Source: Bacteroidia bacterium
GTDB taxonomy: Bacteria; Bacteroidota; Bacteroidia; AKYH767-A; OLB10
NCBI GenBank assembly: GCA_037045145.1
Contig: JBAOIA010000011.1
Coordinates: 186,001-250,000 of the forward strand
Reading direction: 5' to 3'
Length of the DNA stretch: 64,000 bases
Both the position numbers and the translations under genes were made by a program. This document shows, in pieces, positions 8,735 through 18,530 of this stretch. Below the pieces are notes generated by a model. It had not been told where the DNA came from. It saw only the letters and a program-made list of their open reading frames with translations, and did no database searches. The first letter of the stretch is position 1. Each line of letters opens with the position of its first letter.

Positions 8735-9757
8735 TCAGGTCCAAACCTTAGTACCTTCGGTACAATTGGTACAAATGTCAATATTACTTCGCGATTTGAG
8801 GACCAACTTTCTAAAACGGTTATAAGGTTCACTTTGCCACACTTTTCTAAACCCCAAAGTTGCAACCTGCCCAAGGCGGTGACTTGCATCTTTATCAAAA
8901 CAGCAGGGAACCACATTTCCATCCCAGGTGATGACACATGAATGCCACATCCGCCAGCAATGATTTAATAACGGATTGCGAATACTGTAGGTACCGTCTT
9001 TATTTTTCTTATAACGTGAATGTGTAAGATCGTTTGGCATCAATTCATTGCCATGAACATAATCATAGAGTTGGGCTGTTTTATAAACCACTTCGTCAAT
9101 ACCGATGGATTTGGCTAATTGCTGTACCTCTTTTATCTGATGTTCGTTAGGCTTTACAACCAAAAACTGAAAAATGAGATGTGGTGTTTTGGATTTAAGC
9201 TGTCGTTTCCATTTCACCATGTTTTGGGCACCTTTAATTACTTTCTCTAAAGATCCGCCTATACGATATTGCTGATAGGTTTCCTGAGTGGTTCCATCAA
9301 TTGAAATAATTAGTCTGTCAAGACCCGACTCAATGGTTTTGCGTGCATTGTCATCATCCAGATAATGTGCATTGGTAGATGTTGCAGTATATATTTTTTT
9401 CTGTGATGCATAACGTATCATCTCAAATAGATTCTTGTTGAGAAAAGGTTCTCCTTGAAAATATAAGATGAGGTACAATAAGTCAGGTGCCAGTTCATCA
9501 ACAACTTTTTCAAAAAAGTCGGGCTGCAACATACCTGTTGGTCTGCTGAATGCGCGCAGTCCACTCGGACATTCAGGGCAACGAAGATTACAAGAAGTTG
9601 TAGGCTCCATTGAAATACTCACCGGCATTCCGCTGACACTTGCCTTCCCGGTTATGCGCGACAAATAATAGCTACCAAGAATTTTACTGAAGTTAAACAG
9701 TCGTCTGAAAGTTAACTTACTCAGCAGGTTTGATATGTCTTTAAAATTACGATTCAA
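8735..9757 (-). CDS. Radical SAM/SPASM domain protein
   Basis: 340-residue iron-sulfur enzyme. The radical SAM cluster motif is CNLRCPEC near residue 56 (C-x3-C-x2-C), which ligates the SAM-binding 4Fe-4S cluster. The barrel follows with ATSTNAHYL near residue 140 and LIISIDGTTQETYQQYR near residue 170. A C-terminal SPASM-like region carries further cysteines (NHCWRMWHSC, VVPCCFDKD, ICTNCTEG) for extra clusters. Relatives include peptide-maturing enzymes and uncharacterised Bacteroidota proteins. No precursor peptide or partner gene is adjacent, so the substrate is unknown. It is a single-gene unit between the tRNA and the RluA gene. Confidence 0.88.
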   Translation of the reverse strand: MNRNFKDISNLLSKLTFRRLFNFSKILGSYYLSRITGKASVSGMPVSISMEPTTSCNLRCPECPSGLRAFSRPTGMLQPDFFEKVVDELAPDLLYLILYFQGEPFLNKNLFEMIRYASQKKIYTATSTNAHYLDDDNARKTIESGLDRLIISIDGTTQETYQQYRIGGSLEKVIKGAQNMVKWKRQLKSKTPHLIFQFLVVKPNEHQIKEVQQLAKSIGIDEVVYKTAQLYDYVHGNELMPNDLTHSRYKKNKDGTYSIRNPLLNHCWRMWHSCVITWDGNVVPCCFDKDASHRLGQVATLGFRKVWQSEPYNRFRKLVLKSRSNIDICTNCTEGTKVWT

Positions 9758-9891
9758 TGGAAAAGAAACAAAACACGAAAAAGTAAAAATTACGAATACA
9801 ATTTACTTGTTTCTTATGACAAAGTAAACATTTGTGCAAAGCTAATGTTTTTATATGCTTTTTTAATTTGAATCTTTTATTGGAAGTTACG

Positions 9892-10563
9892 CTAACGACA
9901 TTGCCATTTTGAATTTTTCGGCAATGGTATCTTATAATGCATGGCTTGATTTGTTTTGGGATGGGAAAAAAGTATTTCAGTTGCTATCAAAGCAATGGCT
10001 CCTTGCTGATATTCAGTTGTTGCACCATAAAATGAATCGCCAACAACAGTTGCATTTCTTGAAGAAAATTGTACACGTATCTGATGGTAGCGACCGGTAA
10101 TTAATTCAACTTTATAGAGAACCGCATTTGACCTTGTGTTACATACTTCTTTATACTTTAACTCTGCTCTGACAAAGCCTTCCTTCTTTCTATTTGAAAG
10201 AATTGCTTTTTTAAGTTTTGTGTGTTTCTGATGATAGTCTGTAAGTGTGCCTTCTGCAGTAGGTAAAGCATGTTCTGCTAGCACGTGATAAACCTTTGTG
10301 ATACTCCTACTGTTAAACTGTTGGTTGAGATTTTGCAAAGCAGATTTTGTTTTTGCTATAATAATCAACCCTTCTGTCACACGGTCAATACGATGCGGAA
10401 AGCTGATGTAGTAGTTTTTGTTGGTTGGGAATTTTGTTTGAAGATGATTCAGAAACCAGCTTTGCAGCGAAGGATTTCCATAGTTATCATCTTCGACCAT
10501 TAACCCTGCCGGCTTATGCAGCACGGCAAGGTAATAGTCTTCAAATAGGATTGATGGTAGCAA
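9892..10563 (-). CDS. RluA-family RNA pseudouridine synthase
   Basis: 223-residue enzyme that isomerises uridine in rRNA or tRNA. The catalytic motif is HRIDRVTEGLIIIAK near residue 57, where the Asp is the nucleophile; the usual TSG is TEG here. HKPAGLMVEDD near residue 16 and ITGRYHQIRVQF near residue 152 are the other hallmark motifs. There is no N-terminal S4 domain, as in the short RluA/TruC-like members. It starts 12 nt after the end of the metalloprotease gene, so it may be cotranscribed with it, though a functional link is unlikely. Confidence 0.9.
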   Translation of the reverse strand: MLPSILFEDYYLAVLHKPAGLMVEDDNYGNPSLQSWFLNHLQTKFPTNKNYYISFPHRIDRVTEGLIIIAKTKSALQNLNQQFNSRSITKVYHVLAEHALPTAEGTLTDYHQKHTKLKKAILSNRKKEGFVRAELKYKEVCNTRSNAVLYKVELITGRYHQIRVQFSSRNATVVGDSFYGATTEYQQGAIALIATEILFSHPKTNQAMHYKIPLPKNSKWQCR

Positions 10564-10575
10564 CTGTTTATTTGT

Positions 10576-13500
10576 TTATTGAACAATAAACTTTGATGTC
10601 ATTTTATATCCGTCACCATTGGTGAAATAAACAAAATATATTCCCGGTTTCAAATTTTCATTTCTGAATTCTAAAGCATTTGATTGCAGGTGTTCTTCTT
10701 TTAGTACACAGTTCCCCAGCACATCATAAATTAATATACTGCCATTATCAACTGTAAGGTCGCTACTTATTATTATTGTTGCCTCTTGGAAAACAGGATT
10801 TGGAAAAACAGATAGAGTAGATTCTGTTTCAAATACATTACTCTCTCCGGCTGTGCGACAAGGATTAACTTTAACCTGTACTAATGGAGACAGTTTGGAG
10901 CAACCATTACCGGTTTGGCGAACTCTGTATCCTCCTGCTGTATTTGCAGTATAAGAAGCACCTGTTTCACCGGTAATATCAACGCTGTTTTTAGTCCACT
11001 GATAAACTACACCCGGCCAAGAGTTAGTACTTAAAACAACATTCTGACCATTACAAATTGTTGTTGGACCCGATGCTGTAATTGCAGGTGTTGGGTTATT
11101 AATTACCGTCAAGACCAAATTAGCTGTTGTAACTGGACAAATACCATTTAAAGAAACTATAGCATAATAAGTACCTGCTGATGTAACATTACAAGATGGA
11201 TTTACAGCACCATTTATGGCAACATTATTTCTATACCACTGATAAGTGTATATAGGATTTGAAGTAACCGATAAGTGGAAAACTTGTCCGGCACAGATTG
11301 TAGCTGTTCCTGAAGGAGAAATAACAGCAGAAACTGTAGCGCTGTTTACCGTCACAACATTGGACGTTGCATTACCACAAGGCGATGTCATATAAACTGA
11401 ATAACTGCCTGCAGTGTTTACAGTCAAAGTCGGTGATGTTGCTCCGTTAATATCAACACCATTATTTTTCCATTGATAGGTGAAACCTGTGCCCGTACTT
11501 GCAGATAATACTACAGAAGCACCTGTACAAATTGTAACTGTTCCTGCAGGAAGCACCGATGCACTGAATGAACCAATTGATACCGGTATTGCATTGGAAA
11601 TTGTTGTACCACATGATGCTGAAACCTTACATGAGTAACTGCCGCTGGAAGTTGCTGCATAAGTTGTACCTGTTGCATTGCTTATATCCACACCATTCTT
11701 TTGCCATTGATAAGAATAACCCGGAATAGGGTTCACCAGTGCCATATTTACTGTTCCGGTAGGTGAGCATAAAGTTGTCTGGTCGTTGGTGTTTATCTGA
11801 GCTGTTACACCTGTAGCCTTTTTAACACTAATTGTTTTTGATTTAACACAACCGTTTGCAGTTTCAATTACTCTATACCCACCTGCTTGTGTTGCATTAT
11901 AAGTCTGTAAAGTGGCTCCGGGAATATCTACACTGTTAAACTGCCATTGATAATTTACGCCTGCAAAAGTATTGGCAGTGAGTGTAACATAGCCGGGTAC
12001 ACAAAACGAAAGTGATGTTGACGAACTAATGGATGGTGTTGGGTTATTAATAACACTAACCACAATTACATTTGAATTTCCTGAACAAGTACCTGTTACT
12101 TTACAATAATACTGTCCTGCACTGCTTGCATAATAATTCTGATTGACTGAAGTTCCTAAGGCAACATTATTTCTATACCACTGATAGGATGATGCCCCTG
12201 CAGGAGCAGATAGTTGAACATTGCTTCCGGCACAAATGTTTGTAGAACCATTAGCAGCAATTTGTGGTGATCCGGTGCCAAGCGTTAGTATTGATTGTGA
12301 TGAAGTTGCTGAGCAACCTGCTAAAGTAACCACAACATCGTAATTGCCGGATACGGTGGCTGTATAATTATCGGCAGTGGCGCCTAAAATATTGTTGCTG
12401 TTAAGTCGCCATTGAAAGCTAAACCCTATACCTGTTCCGGCATTTAATAATTGTGATGAATTACATGTTGTAATATTTCCTGATGGTGTAATTGTTGCAA
12501 CAGGTAGTGGGTTTACTGATGTTGTTGCGCTTGTGCTTCCTGTACATCCACTGGCATTAGTTACAGTTACTGTAAAAGTTCCTGCTGTTGATACATTGAT
12601 TGATGACGTTGTTGCTCCGTTTGACCATAGATAGGCACTAAAGCCTGCACCGGCATTCAATGTTGTTGAACTGCCTAAGCAGAATGATGTTGCTCCGCTG
12701 ATAGATGGTATAGGATTTGAATTAACTGTTGTTGTTGCACTAGTGCTTCCTGTACATCCACTGGCATTGGTTACAGTTACTGTAAAAGTTCCTGCTGTTG
12801 ATACATTGATTGAAGATGTGGTTGCTCCGTTTGACCACAGATAGGCACTATATCCTGCACCGGCATTCAATGTTGTTGAACTGCCTAAGCAGAATGATGT
12901 TGCTCCGCTGATAGATGGTATAGGATTTGAATTAACTGTTGTTGTTGCACTAGTGCTTCCTGTACATCCACTGGCATTGGTTACAGTTACTGTAAAAGTT
13001 CCTGCTGTTGATACATTGATTGAAGATGTGGTTGCTCCGTTTGACCACAGATAGGCACTATATCCTGAACCGGCATTCAATGTTGTTGAACTGCCTACGC
13101 AAAATGATGTTGCTCCGCTTATTGATGGTGTTGGGTCTGTACTAACTGTTAAGTTACTATTGTTGTTGCTGCCAATTACTGAAGGATTAGAACTAATCAC
13201 ACGAATTCTGTATCCTGCTCCTGCTGCAGTACCTACAGGTATCTGACAATTAATTGTTCCGGCAGTGGTAGAAGTAAGCGTACCAATGTTCACAGGGCTG
13301 GCAAATGAACCGCTGGAATTTGAAAGTTGTGCTGTAAATATATTACCGGCATTGGCTGCCGCATCAACAGTGTAAGAAACATTTAACAATGTACCTTTAC
13401 AAAAACTTAATGGTGAAACTGGTGATGTGGTTATTGTTGTTAACCCGGTTGAAGTTGTAATTGTAAAATTTGTATTACTGATGTCGAAGAAAATATTTCC

Positions 13501-15411
13501 AACCGCTTCAACTTTTACTCTTGCCGTTGTTGTTGAAATATTAGGAACTGTAATGGTCTGGCTTCCATCATTAGGAGTAGTGGCTAATAAAACTGTTGGG
13601 TAGGTATAACCACCATCAGTACTTAATGAAATTTTCACGTTAGCAGTATTGATACCACTTCCTGTTGTTCCACTAACATTCCAGGTTACTGTTTGTGTGC
13701 TATTGCCAGCCCAGGTTACAGCTGTGTTTGGCGCAGTAACTGCGAAAGCGCCACCTGCGTTAACAACTGTCACAATTAGGTTAGTGTCAGGATGCATGAT
13801 GCCACCGCCACCGGTACGGCTGTCGCGTGCAGTTAGTCTGAATTTTAAAGTACGTGCCTGATTAGGTAGCAACTCTCCTACTGTTGTTGTGTTATTTACC
13901 ACATCAGACATTTGCGGAAAGGTGCGTGATGGGCTTGTGGTAGGTGGAAAAGGACGAAACATTGGTGCCGTAGTTGACTGTACATTCCATGCACCCGCAG
14001 AACCCAAATCGCGTTCTTCCCAAGAATAAGTTAGTGCATCACCATTTGCATCAGTTGCAGCTCCTGTCAAAACAAATGGTGTGCTGATAGGAATTGAACA
14101 GTTATTACCCATATTGGTAACTACAGGCGCTGTATTTCCTGTAGAAGTTGTAACCGGACAGGAGTTTCCTCCTCCTGTATTTGAAAAAGTTATCATCTGA
14201 TCAAGGCTGTAGCCATGAAAATAAGCTATACTGTGTGGTGCAAGATTATCGCTTCCGCAAATTCCGGCATAAGCCTGAATGGTAATGCCACTACCGGGTT
14301 CATAAGCTGCCGTAGAAGATCGGTTGCCATTGCAACTTCCTGTTGTGCTGTTAAAAGTATGATCACCTCCAAACTGATGACCCATTTCATGAGCTACATA
14401 ATCAATATCAAATCCATCTCCTGAAGGAGCGCTATTTCCGGTTACACCTTTTGCTTTATTGGAACTGCTACATACACAGCCCAAATAAGCCACACCACCA
14501 CCACCTGTGCTGAATACGTGACCTATATCGTAGTTTGAACTGCCAATTACATTATCACAAGTAGTTTGATTCTGGCTCAACATTGTTGAGCCATTGTTGT
14601 TGGTAAATGGATCCGTTGACGAATTGGTATAAACAATCAGGTTGTTGTTGGCAACCATGATCATGCGAATTGAAAGTTCTGATTCATACACACCATTTAC
14701 ACGATTCATTGTAGTAGCCATTCCTGCCATTGCACCCGATACGGTTCCTCCATAAAATGCTGCATACTCACCTGTACACGCTAATGCAAGCCTGTAGGTT
14801 CTTAGCAGTGTACCGTTGGTACGCTGCACTGTATTACTAACTGTATTTTGTATTTCCATTGCTGTTTCGTCAGCTAGAGAGCATTCAAAAGAGTTTTGTC
14901 TGACTAAATTTTTTCTCTCATAGCTCATGTAATAATTTACCGTATTTTGATTATAAGGATCAATATAGACATCGCCTTTTGAAGAACGAATCATGGCATG
15001 AAATCCAAATTGTGTTACATCCAATTTGATGGTTGATGTAACATCGTTAATGCCCTTACCGGTGTATGTCTTTATTTGTGGAAATTTGGCAGCCAAATCA
15101 GGGTGCATGATGTTATATTGAAAAATGCTGAAACGCTCAAAAGAGCCATCAGGCATTGGCACTTCAAGCATCAATCCGTTGGTAAGATTTGATGTTTGAG
15201 AAGGCTCCGGTTTTGCGGTATTTAAATACTGTTGTAATAAATTTAAATCGAGATTAAGTGCTCTGTAGCTTGAAGGTACAGTTAGTCGTTCACCGGAAAC
15301 CGGAATAGAAGATACCTCACGCCAGAAATTTCTAGAATCCTGAGCGTTGAGGACATAGGTTGCTTGTATGATGAGCAATGCCGTCATCATTGTTTTGAAA
15401 ATACCCTTCAT
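10576..15411 (-). CDS. Secreted reprolysin-like metalloprotease with Ig-like repeats and T9SS sorting domain
   Basis: Large cell-surface or secreted zinc protease. The start at 15411 gives a clean signal peptide (ALLIIQATYVLNAQ); an in-frame ATG at 15444 would add 11 residues and spoil it. A propeptide-like region is followed by a metzincin catalytic domain with HEMGHQFGGDH, zinc ligands near residues 340, 344 and 350. Next come a Pro-rich cadherin/Ig-like region, three nearly identical 70-residue repeats (about 760-970) and several more Ig-like domains with YQW and GxYxCxV signatures. The C-terminal type A sorting domain (about 1530-1611) contains VFPNPVFQEATI and KPGIYFVYF. Such proteins cross the outer membrane by T9SS and degrade proteins or aid adhesion. 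Natural substrates are unknown. Confidence 0.92.
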   Translation of the reverse strand: MKGIFKTMMTALLIIQATYVLNAQDSRNFWREVSSIPVSGERLTVPSSYRALNLDLNLLQQYLNTAKPEPSQTSNLTNGLMLEVPMPDGSFERFSIFQYNIMHPDLAAKFPQIKTYTGKGINDVTSTIKLDVTQFGFHAMIRSSKGDVYIDPYNQNTVNYYMSYERKNLVRQNSFECSLADETAMEIQNTVSNTVQRTNGTLLRTYRLALACTGEYAAFYGGTVSGAMAGMATTMNRVNGVYESELSIRMIMVANNNLIVYTNSSTDPFTNNNGSTMLSQNQTTCDNVIGSSNYDIGHVFSTGGGGVAYLGCVCSSSNKAKGVTGNSAPSGDGFDIDYVAHEMGHQFGGDHTFNSTTGSCNGNRSSTAAYEPGSGITIQAYAGICGSDNLAPHSIAYFHGYSLDQMITFSNTGGGNSCPVTTSTGNTAPVVTNMGNNCSIPISTPFVLTGAATDANGDALTYSWEERDLGSAGAWNVQSTTAPMFRPFPPTTSPSRTFPQMSDVVNNTTTVGELLPNQARTLKFRLTARDSRTGGGGIMHPDTNLIVTVVNAGGAFAVTAPNTAVTWAGNSTQTVTWNVSGTTGSGINTANVKISLSTDGGYTYPTVLLATTPNDGSQTITVPNISTTTARVKVEAVGNIFFDISNTNFTITTSTGLTTITTSPVSPLSFCKGTLLNVSYTVDAAANAGNIFTAQLSNSSGSFASPVNIGTLTSTTAGTINCQIPVGTAAGAGYRIRVISSNPSVIGSNNNSNLTVSTDPTPSISGATSFCVGSSTTLNAGSGYSAYLWSNGATTSSINVSTAGTFTVTVTNASGCTGSTSATTTVNSNPIPSISGATSFCLGSSTTLNAGAGYSAYLWSNGATTSSINVSTAGTFTVTVTNASGCTGSTSATTTVNSNPIPSISGATSFCLGSSTTLNAGAGFSAYLWSNGATTSSINVSTAGTFTVTVTNASGCTGSTSATTSVNPLPVATITPSGNITTCNSSQLLNAGTGIGFSFQWRLNSNNILGATADNYTATVSGNYDVVVTLAGCSATSSQSILTLGTGSPQIAANGSTNICAGSNVQLSAPAGASSYQWYRNNVALGTSVNQNYYASSAGQYYCKVTGTCSGNSNVIVVSVINNPTPSISSSTSLSFCVPGYVTLTANTFAGVNYQWQFNSVDIPGATLQTYNATQAGGYRVIETANGCVKSKTISVKKATGVTAQINTNDQTTLCSPTGTVNMALVNPIPGYSYQWQKNGVDISNATGTTYAATSSGSYSCKVSASCGTTISNAIPVSIGSFSASVLPAGTVTICTGASVVLSASTGTGFTYQWKNNGVDINGATSPTLTVNTAGSYSVYMTSPCGNATSNVVTVNSATVSAVISPSGTATICAGQVFHLSVTSNPIYTYQWYRNNVAINGAVNPSCNVTSAGTYYAIVSLNGICPVTTANLVLTVINNPTPAITASGPTTICNGQNVVLSTNSWPGVVYQWTKNSVDITGETGASYTANTAGGYRVRQTGNGCSKLSPLVQVKVNPCRTAGESNVFETESTLSVFPNPVFQEATIIISSDLTVDNGSILIYDVLGNCVLKEEHLQSNALEFRNENLKPGIYFVYFTNGDGYKMTSKFIVQ
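12500..13130 (-). repeat. Three tandem 210-bp coding repeats
   Basis: Three in-frame copies with an exact period of 210 bp (for example GTTGTTGC at 12521, 12731 and 12941) encode 70-residue Ig-like units starting SISGATSFC. Copies two and three are almost identical at the DNA level; the first differs at a few sites. Such units can expand or contract by recombination. Confidence 0.9.
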
Positions 15412-15617
15412 TTGAAAATCGTTTTTTATTATACTTTGAAACAAAATTCCTTAAAAAAACCATTATTAGCAAAGGTCGAAGTAATAAATGCACAAAAAGA
15501 AGTATCGTATGCAAAATACATTAGTTGTTTTGGAGAAGTCAGGGGAATCAGAATAGCGTGCTTAGACATAACAATATAAAAACCTGCTGCCGAAAGAAAG
15601 ATGTTAAACAAAAAAAA

Positions 15618-16424
15618 TTATTTCCAGGCTTTTACGATGAGGCCGGTGCCCGTAGGATGTGTCATGTTTACATCAAAATAGTTTAACACAAAACAAATTG
15701 GATAAAACAACAGATAATAGAATGGTAAAACAACAAAAAAGGCTTTGGTATATCCCAATGCAGAGATAGGATATTTCATGGATAAGCGCCAGGATATTTT
15801 TCCAGGAGTACCGTAAGAATATTTTGCTTCGGCACGGCTAAAACCATTTCGTAGCAGCTTTGCTTTTATATCGTCAATATTATAGCCATCGCGAACATGC
15901 TCTTCGATGAAAGATTGCTGGTCATCACCATGAACATCACTACCGCCCTGATCGCTTGGTGTTGAAATGACTAACATGCCTCCGGTTTTAAGCGATGCCG
16001 AATAATTTCTGAACACCTGTTCATCTTCAAGAATGTGTTCCATTACATCAACACAAACAACAAGATCGTAAGTTGAAGGTGATTGGTATTTTGTTAAATC
16101 TTCTATACCAAATTGTACGTTCTTATATCCTGCTTTATGAAAAAATGCATTACAATCACTAACTTGTTCTTCTTTTACATCTACTGCATATATTTTCCAA
16201 TTCTTATTTCGCGAAGCAAGCCAGTAGGTGTATTGTCCAAAACCCGATCCTGCATCTAAAATATTTGCATTATCACCATATAATTTTTCCCACTGCCTTA
16301 GCTCTTTATGAATATGCCAGGCACGCAAGAGAAGTAAATCGAGTAAACGGTAAAATGTTTTTCTTAAAAATGGTGATTTATTAAACACCTCACCCAGTGA
16401 GCGTTTTATAGGATCGTATTGCAT
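15618..16424 (-). CDS. Class I SAM-dependent methyltransferase
   Basis: 268-residue methyltransferase. Motif I is ILDAGSGFGQYTYWLA near residue 55, followed by the acidic ribose-binding residue in YAVDVKEEQ. The Methyltransf_11-type post-motif is DLVVCVDVMEHILEDEQVF, and LKTGGMLVISTPS follows. A hydrophobic stretch near the C-terminus (AFFVVLPFYYLLFYPICFVL) suggests membrane association, which is unusual for this fold and may point to a lipid or quinone-like substrate. It lies 8 nt after rbfA, so they are probably cotranscribed. The substrate cannot be assigned. Confidence 0.85.
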   Translation of the reverse strand: MQYDPIKRSLGEVFNKSPFLRKTFYRLLDLLLLRAWHIHKELRQWEKLYGDNANILDAGSGFGQYTYWLASRNKNWKIYAVDVKEEQVSDCNAFFHKAGYKNVQFGIEDLTKYQSPSTYDLVVCVDVMEHILEDEQVFRNYSASLKTGGMLVISTPSDQGGSDVHGDDQQSFIEEHVRDGYNIDDIKAKLLRNGFSRAEAKYSYGTPGKISWRLSMKYPISALGYTKAFFVVLPFYYLLFYPICFVLNYFDVNMTHPTGTGLIVKAWK

Positions 16425-16432
16425 TCAGTGTG

Positions 16433-16798
16433 TCAGTCTTCCTTTGGGTCGTTTTTATGAATTTCTTTAAACAACTGTTCAATATGCTCTGCATAGTCTA
16501 AGCTTTCATCATTAAAAAATTTGAGCTCCGGGATATGCCGTATTTGATTTCGGATTCTGTTGCCTAACTTTCTTCTGATGTCGTGCATCTTATGATTCAG
16601 GTTACTTACTATCTGTTCGGCATCTTTTTGCTTGAACAAACTTAAACGCACATAGGCAATACCAAGGTCTGGTGTTACTCTGACATTGGTAACAGTAACA
16701 AAAGCATTTCCATAAAACGAACTGCCTTCGAGCTGAAACAAACTACTGATTTCTTTTTGCAACATTCTTGAAATTTTCTGTTGCCTTGTGCTATCCAT
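16433..16798 (-). CDS. rbfA: Ribosome-binding factor A
   Basis: 121-residue KH-fold protein that helps mature the 30S subunit by acting on the 5' end of 16S rRNA. Recognisable features are RQQKISRMLQKEISSLF at the start, the core VTVTNVRVTPDLGIAYVRLS, and the C-terminal IRHIPELKFFNDESLDYAEHI, the conserved end of the family. Length is normal. Encoded between the exported coiled-coil protein and the methyltransferase on the same strand. Confidence 0.93.
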   Translation of the reverse strand: MDSTRQQKISRMLQKEISSLFQLEGSSFYGNAFVTVTNVRVTPDLGIAYVRLSLFKQKDAEQIVSNLNHKMHDIRRKLGNRIRNQIRHIPELKFFNDESLDYAEHIEQLFKEIHKNDPKED

Positions 16799-16819
16799 TA
16801 AATCATACTTAAATTAAAC

Positions 16820-17488
16820 TTATTTGATTTCGCCAAGCTTGCTTGTGAGAAGCTGAATGGCAGTACGCTGACTGTCTATTTCACTCTTCTTCTTGTTCAG
16901 GTCATTTTCCTTTTTGTAAACATCGTCTTCTGCTTTTTTGATATTATCCTTATATTTTTCAATATCGCTGCGCAAAGTTTTAATATCTTTTTCTACAGAG
17001 CCTCTGTCGCTCTCCATCTTACCCAACAATTTTTCTGCATCTTTTAGTTGCGCCTGAACTGGTGCTTTTGTAGTTTCAACTGCAAAACTTTTTACCATCT
17101 GCTCTGCTGCTCCATACTTGGTGGCATCAACAGATGATGATAAATAAGCTCCTCCCAAATCAAAGGCAACCATCACTTTAACACTGTTGTCTGATTTGTT
17201 TTCTTCAAAACGAGCGTAAATGTCAACAGGATTGTTTCCCCAGTCTTTTATCAAAACATTGTCGGTAAAAGTTTCTTCTTTACCTGCTGTTACTTTTTTA
17301 CTCTTTAAAGATTTCATATAGGTTGTCCAGCTATTGGTTACATCTTTAAGGCTGTTGTTAAAGCAAGTTGTAACAATTGCAGGCTGCTGTCCGGTAGAGA
17401 ATGTTGATGTTTGCTCAGCTACAGTAAGAACTTGTGCCGAAGTAATTGTGTGCGCAAAAAACAATGCTGCCGCTAAAAATTTTTTCAT
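16820..17488 (-). CDS. Exported coiled-coil protein of unknown function
   Basis: 222-residue exported protein. The start at 17488 gives a signal peptide (MKKFLAAALFFAHTITSAQ) and lies behind a promoter-like element at 17515-17522, so a longer frame from 17599 is rejected. The middle is a small alpha/beta region with VDIYARFEENKSDNSVKVMV and the last 70 residues are a Lys/Glu-rich coiled coil. I do not recognise a family. Location in the periplasm or at the envelope is inferred from the signal peptide. It may share a transcript with rbfA. Confidence 0.7.
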   Translation of the reverse strand: MKKFLAAALFFAHTITSAQVLTVAEQTSTFSTGQQPAIVTTCFNNSLKDVTNSWTTYMKSLKSKKVTAGKEETFTDNVLIKDWGNNPVDIYARFEENKSDNSVKVMVAFDLGGAYLSSSVDATKYGAAEQMVKSFAVETTKAPVQAQLKDAEKLLGKMESDRGSVEKDIKTLRSDIEKYKDNIKKAEDDVYKKENDLNKKKSEIDSQRTAIQLLTSKLGEIK

Positions 17489-17514
17489 ACTTTTTTTGTT
17501 TAAAAATAATGATA

Positions 17515-17522
17515 CAAAGGTA
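17515..17522 (-). promoter_or_regulatory. Probable -7 promoter element
   Basis: TACCTTTG on the minus strand matches TAnnTTTG and lies 26 nt before the start at 17488. The -33 element is weak. It supports the shorter start of the exported coiled-coil gene. Confidence 0.45.
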
Positions 17523-17585
17523 GTAAAAATGACACTTCGCACTGAAAGTACGGTGATTAAAATCATTAACCTCATTGAAACTGCT

Positions 17586-18431
17586 CTAAAGTTTATCAAG
17601 CCTCACTCTATAAGTATATCCTAACCTCACAAACCACGAATTTTGAATACTCATAGCGCTTTGTGAATCTATATTCCGATTCTTTGTTCCCAGAACAAAC
17701 TTTCTGAAAACAGAATGTCCGGTTTCTAAAAACAATACATTGTTCTTCTTAATATAAAAATCTGCTGCAATTCTAAGCAAGTTGTCATTGGTTCTTAGGT
17801 AATAGCTGTCGTCCTTTCGGTAAGAAAGTGTTATGGTTTTAAGCGAAATTAAAAAATGTAATTTGTTGATGACGGCCTTATACTCTCCGTTGAGCGAAGC
17901 AGGAAGAATACCCCATAAATTCCATCGTGGTGTTATACGATAATCTATTCCGAGAAGTGGCAAAAAATAGGGACCGAAAAATTCACTATTATAATATATT
18001 CCAAGTTTGTAACTAATTCGTTCTGAAGGATGATAGGTTTGTAAAACCGCTCCTCCTATCTGATAGCTGTCTTTTTGTAACCAATATTTACTTTCAGAAA
18101 TAGATTTTGGAATAAAAATAAAGGCTGTTTTAAAACGTTTGTTTTTCCACTCATGCTGCCATGTCAGTGTAAGCTGTCCACTCATATAATGTTTATCTTG
18201 CTGACGCAATCTGAAAACGAACCTGTCAAAAGAGGGATTAATGATAAAAATATTGTTACCGTTTTTTATAGGAAGCGTCAGGAAAAAATTGGTGTATTGA
18301 AGTGTTGAAGATTCATTGTTGGTGAATTTTAATGGACGATGATAACTATAGTTCAATGATGCAATGTCAATTAATGGCTGTGCCACTACCGACTGATTCA
18401 ATACAAAAAGCAATAGAACTACAAGACGCAT
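17586..18431 (-). CDS. Outer-membrane beta-barrel protein, DUF6268-like
   Basis: 281-residue protein with a short signal peptide (LFVLNQSVVAQ). The mature part alternates polar and hydrophobic residues and is rich in aromatic strand ends (for example MSGQLTLTWQHEW, SYKLGIYYNSEFFG, WFVRLGYTYRVRL), as expected for an outer-membrane beta-barrel. The pattern and length resemble DUF6268 proteins common in Bacteroidota, a tentative assignment. The C-terminus ends in a strand with RVRLDKL rather than a terminal Phe. No pathway partner is obvious. Confidence 0.65.
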   Translation of the reverse strand: MRLVVLLLFVLNQSVVAQPLIDIASLNYSYHRPLKFTNNESSTLQYTNFFLTLPIKNGNNIFIINPSFDRFVFRLRQQDKHYMSGQLTLTWQHEWKNKRFKTAFIFIPKSISESKYWLQKDSYQIGGAVLQTYHPSERISYKLGIYYNSEFFGPYFLPLLGIDYRITPRWNLWGILPASLNGEYKAVINKLHFLISLKTITLSYRKDDSYYLRTNDNLLRIAADFYIKKNNVLFLETGHSVFRKFVLGTKNRNIDSQSAMSIQNSWFVRLGYTYRVRLDKL

Positions 18432-18502
18432 ATTTATAGCTTATTTAATGCAAGATTAGCATTTGGGCTGCAAATTACCAACCTTTACAACCTGTTAATT
18501 TT

Positions 18503-18510
18503 TACTTTTG
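18503..18510 (+). promoter_or_regulatory. Probable -7 promoter element of the PorT-like/ubiX operon
   Basis: TACTTTTG matches TAnnTTTG and ends 20 nt before the start at 18531. It would serve the gene chain 18531-21345. No clear -33 element is seen. Confidence 0.45.
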
Positions 18511-18530
18511 TTGTATATAATACTCAAACA

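Noticed and set aside
12500..13130. CRISPR-like or satellite array
   Set aside because: The 210-bp repeats are in frame inside a protease gene and have no spacers.
17489..17599. N-terminal extension of the exported coiled-coil protein
   Set aside because: It would place residues ahead of a clear signal peptide and upstream of a promoter element.
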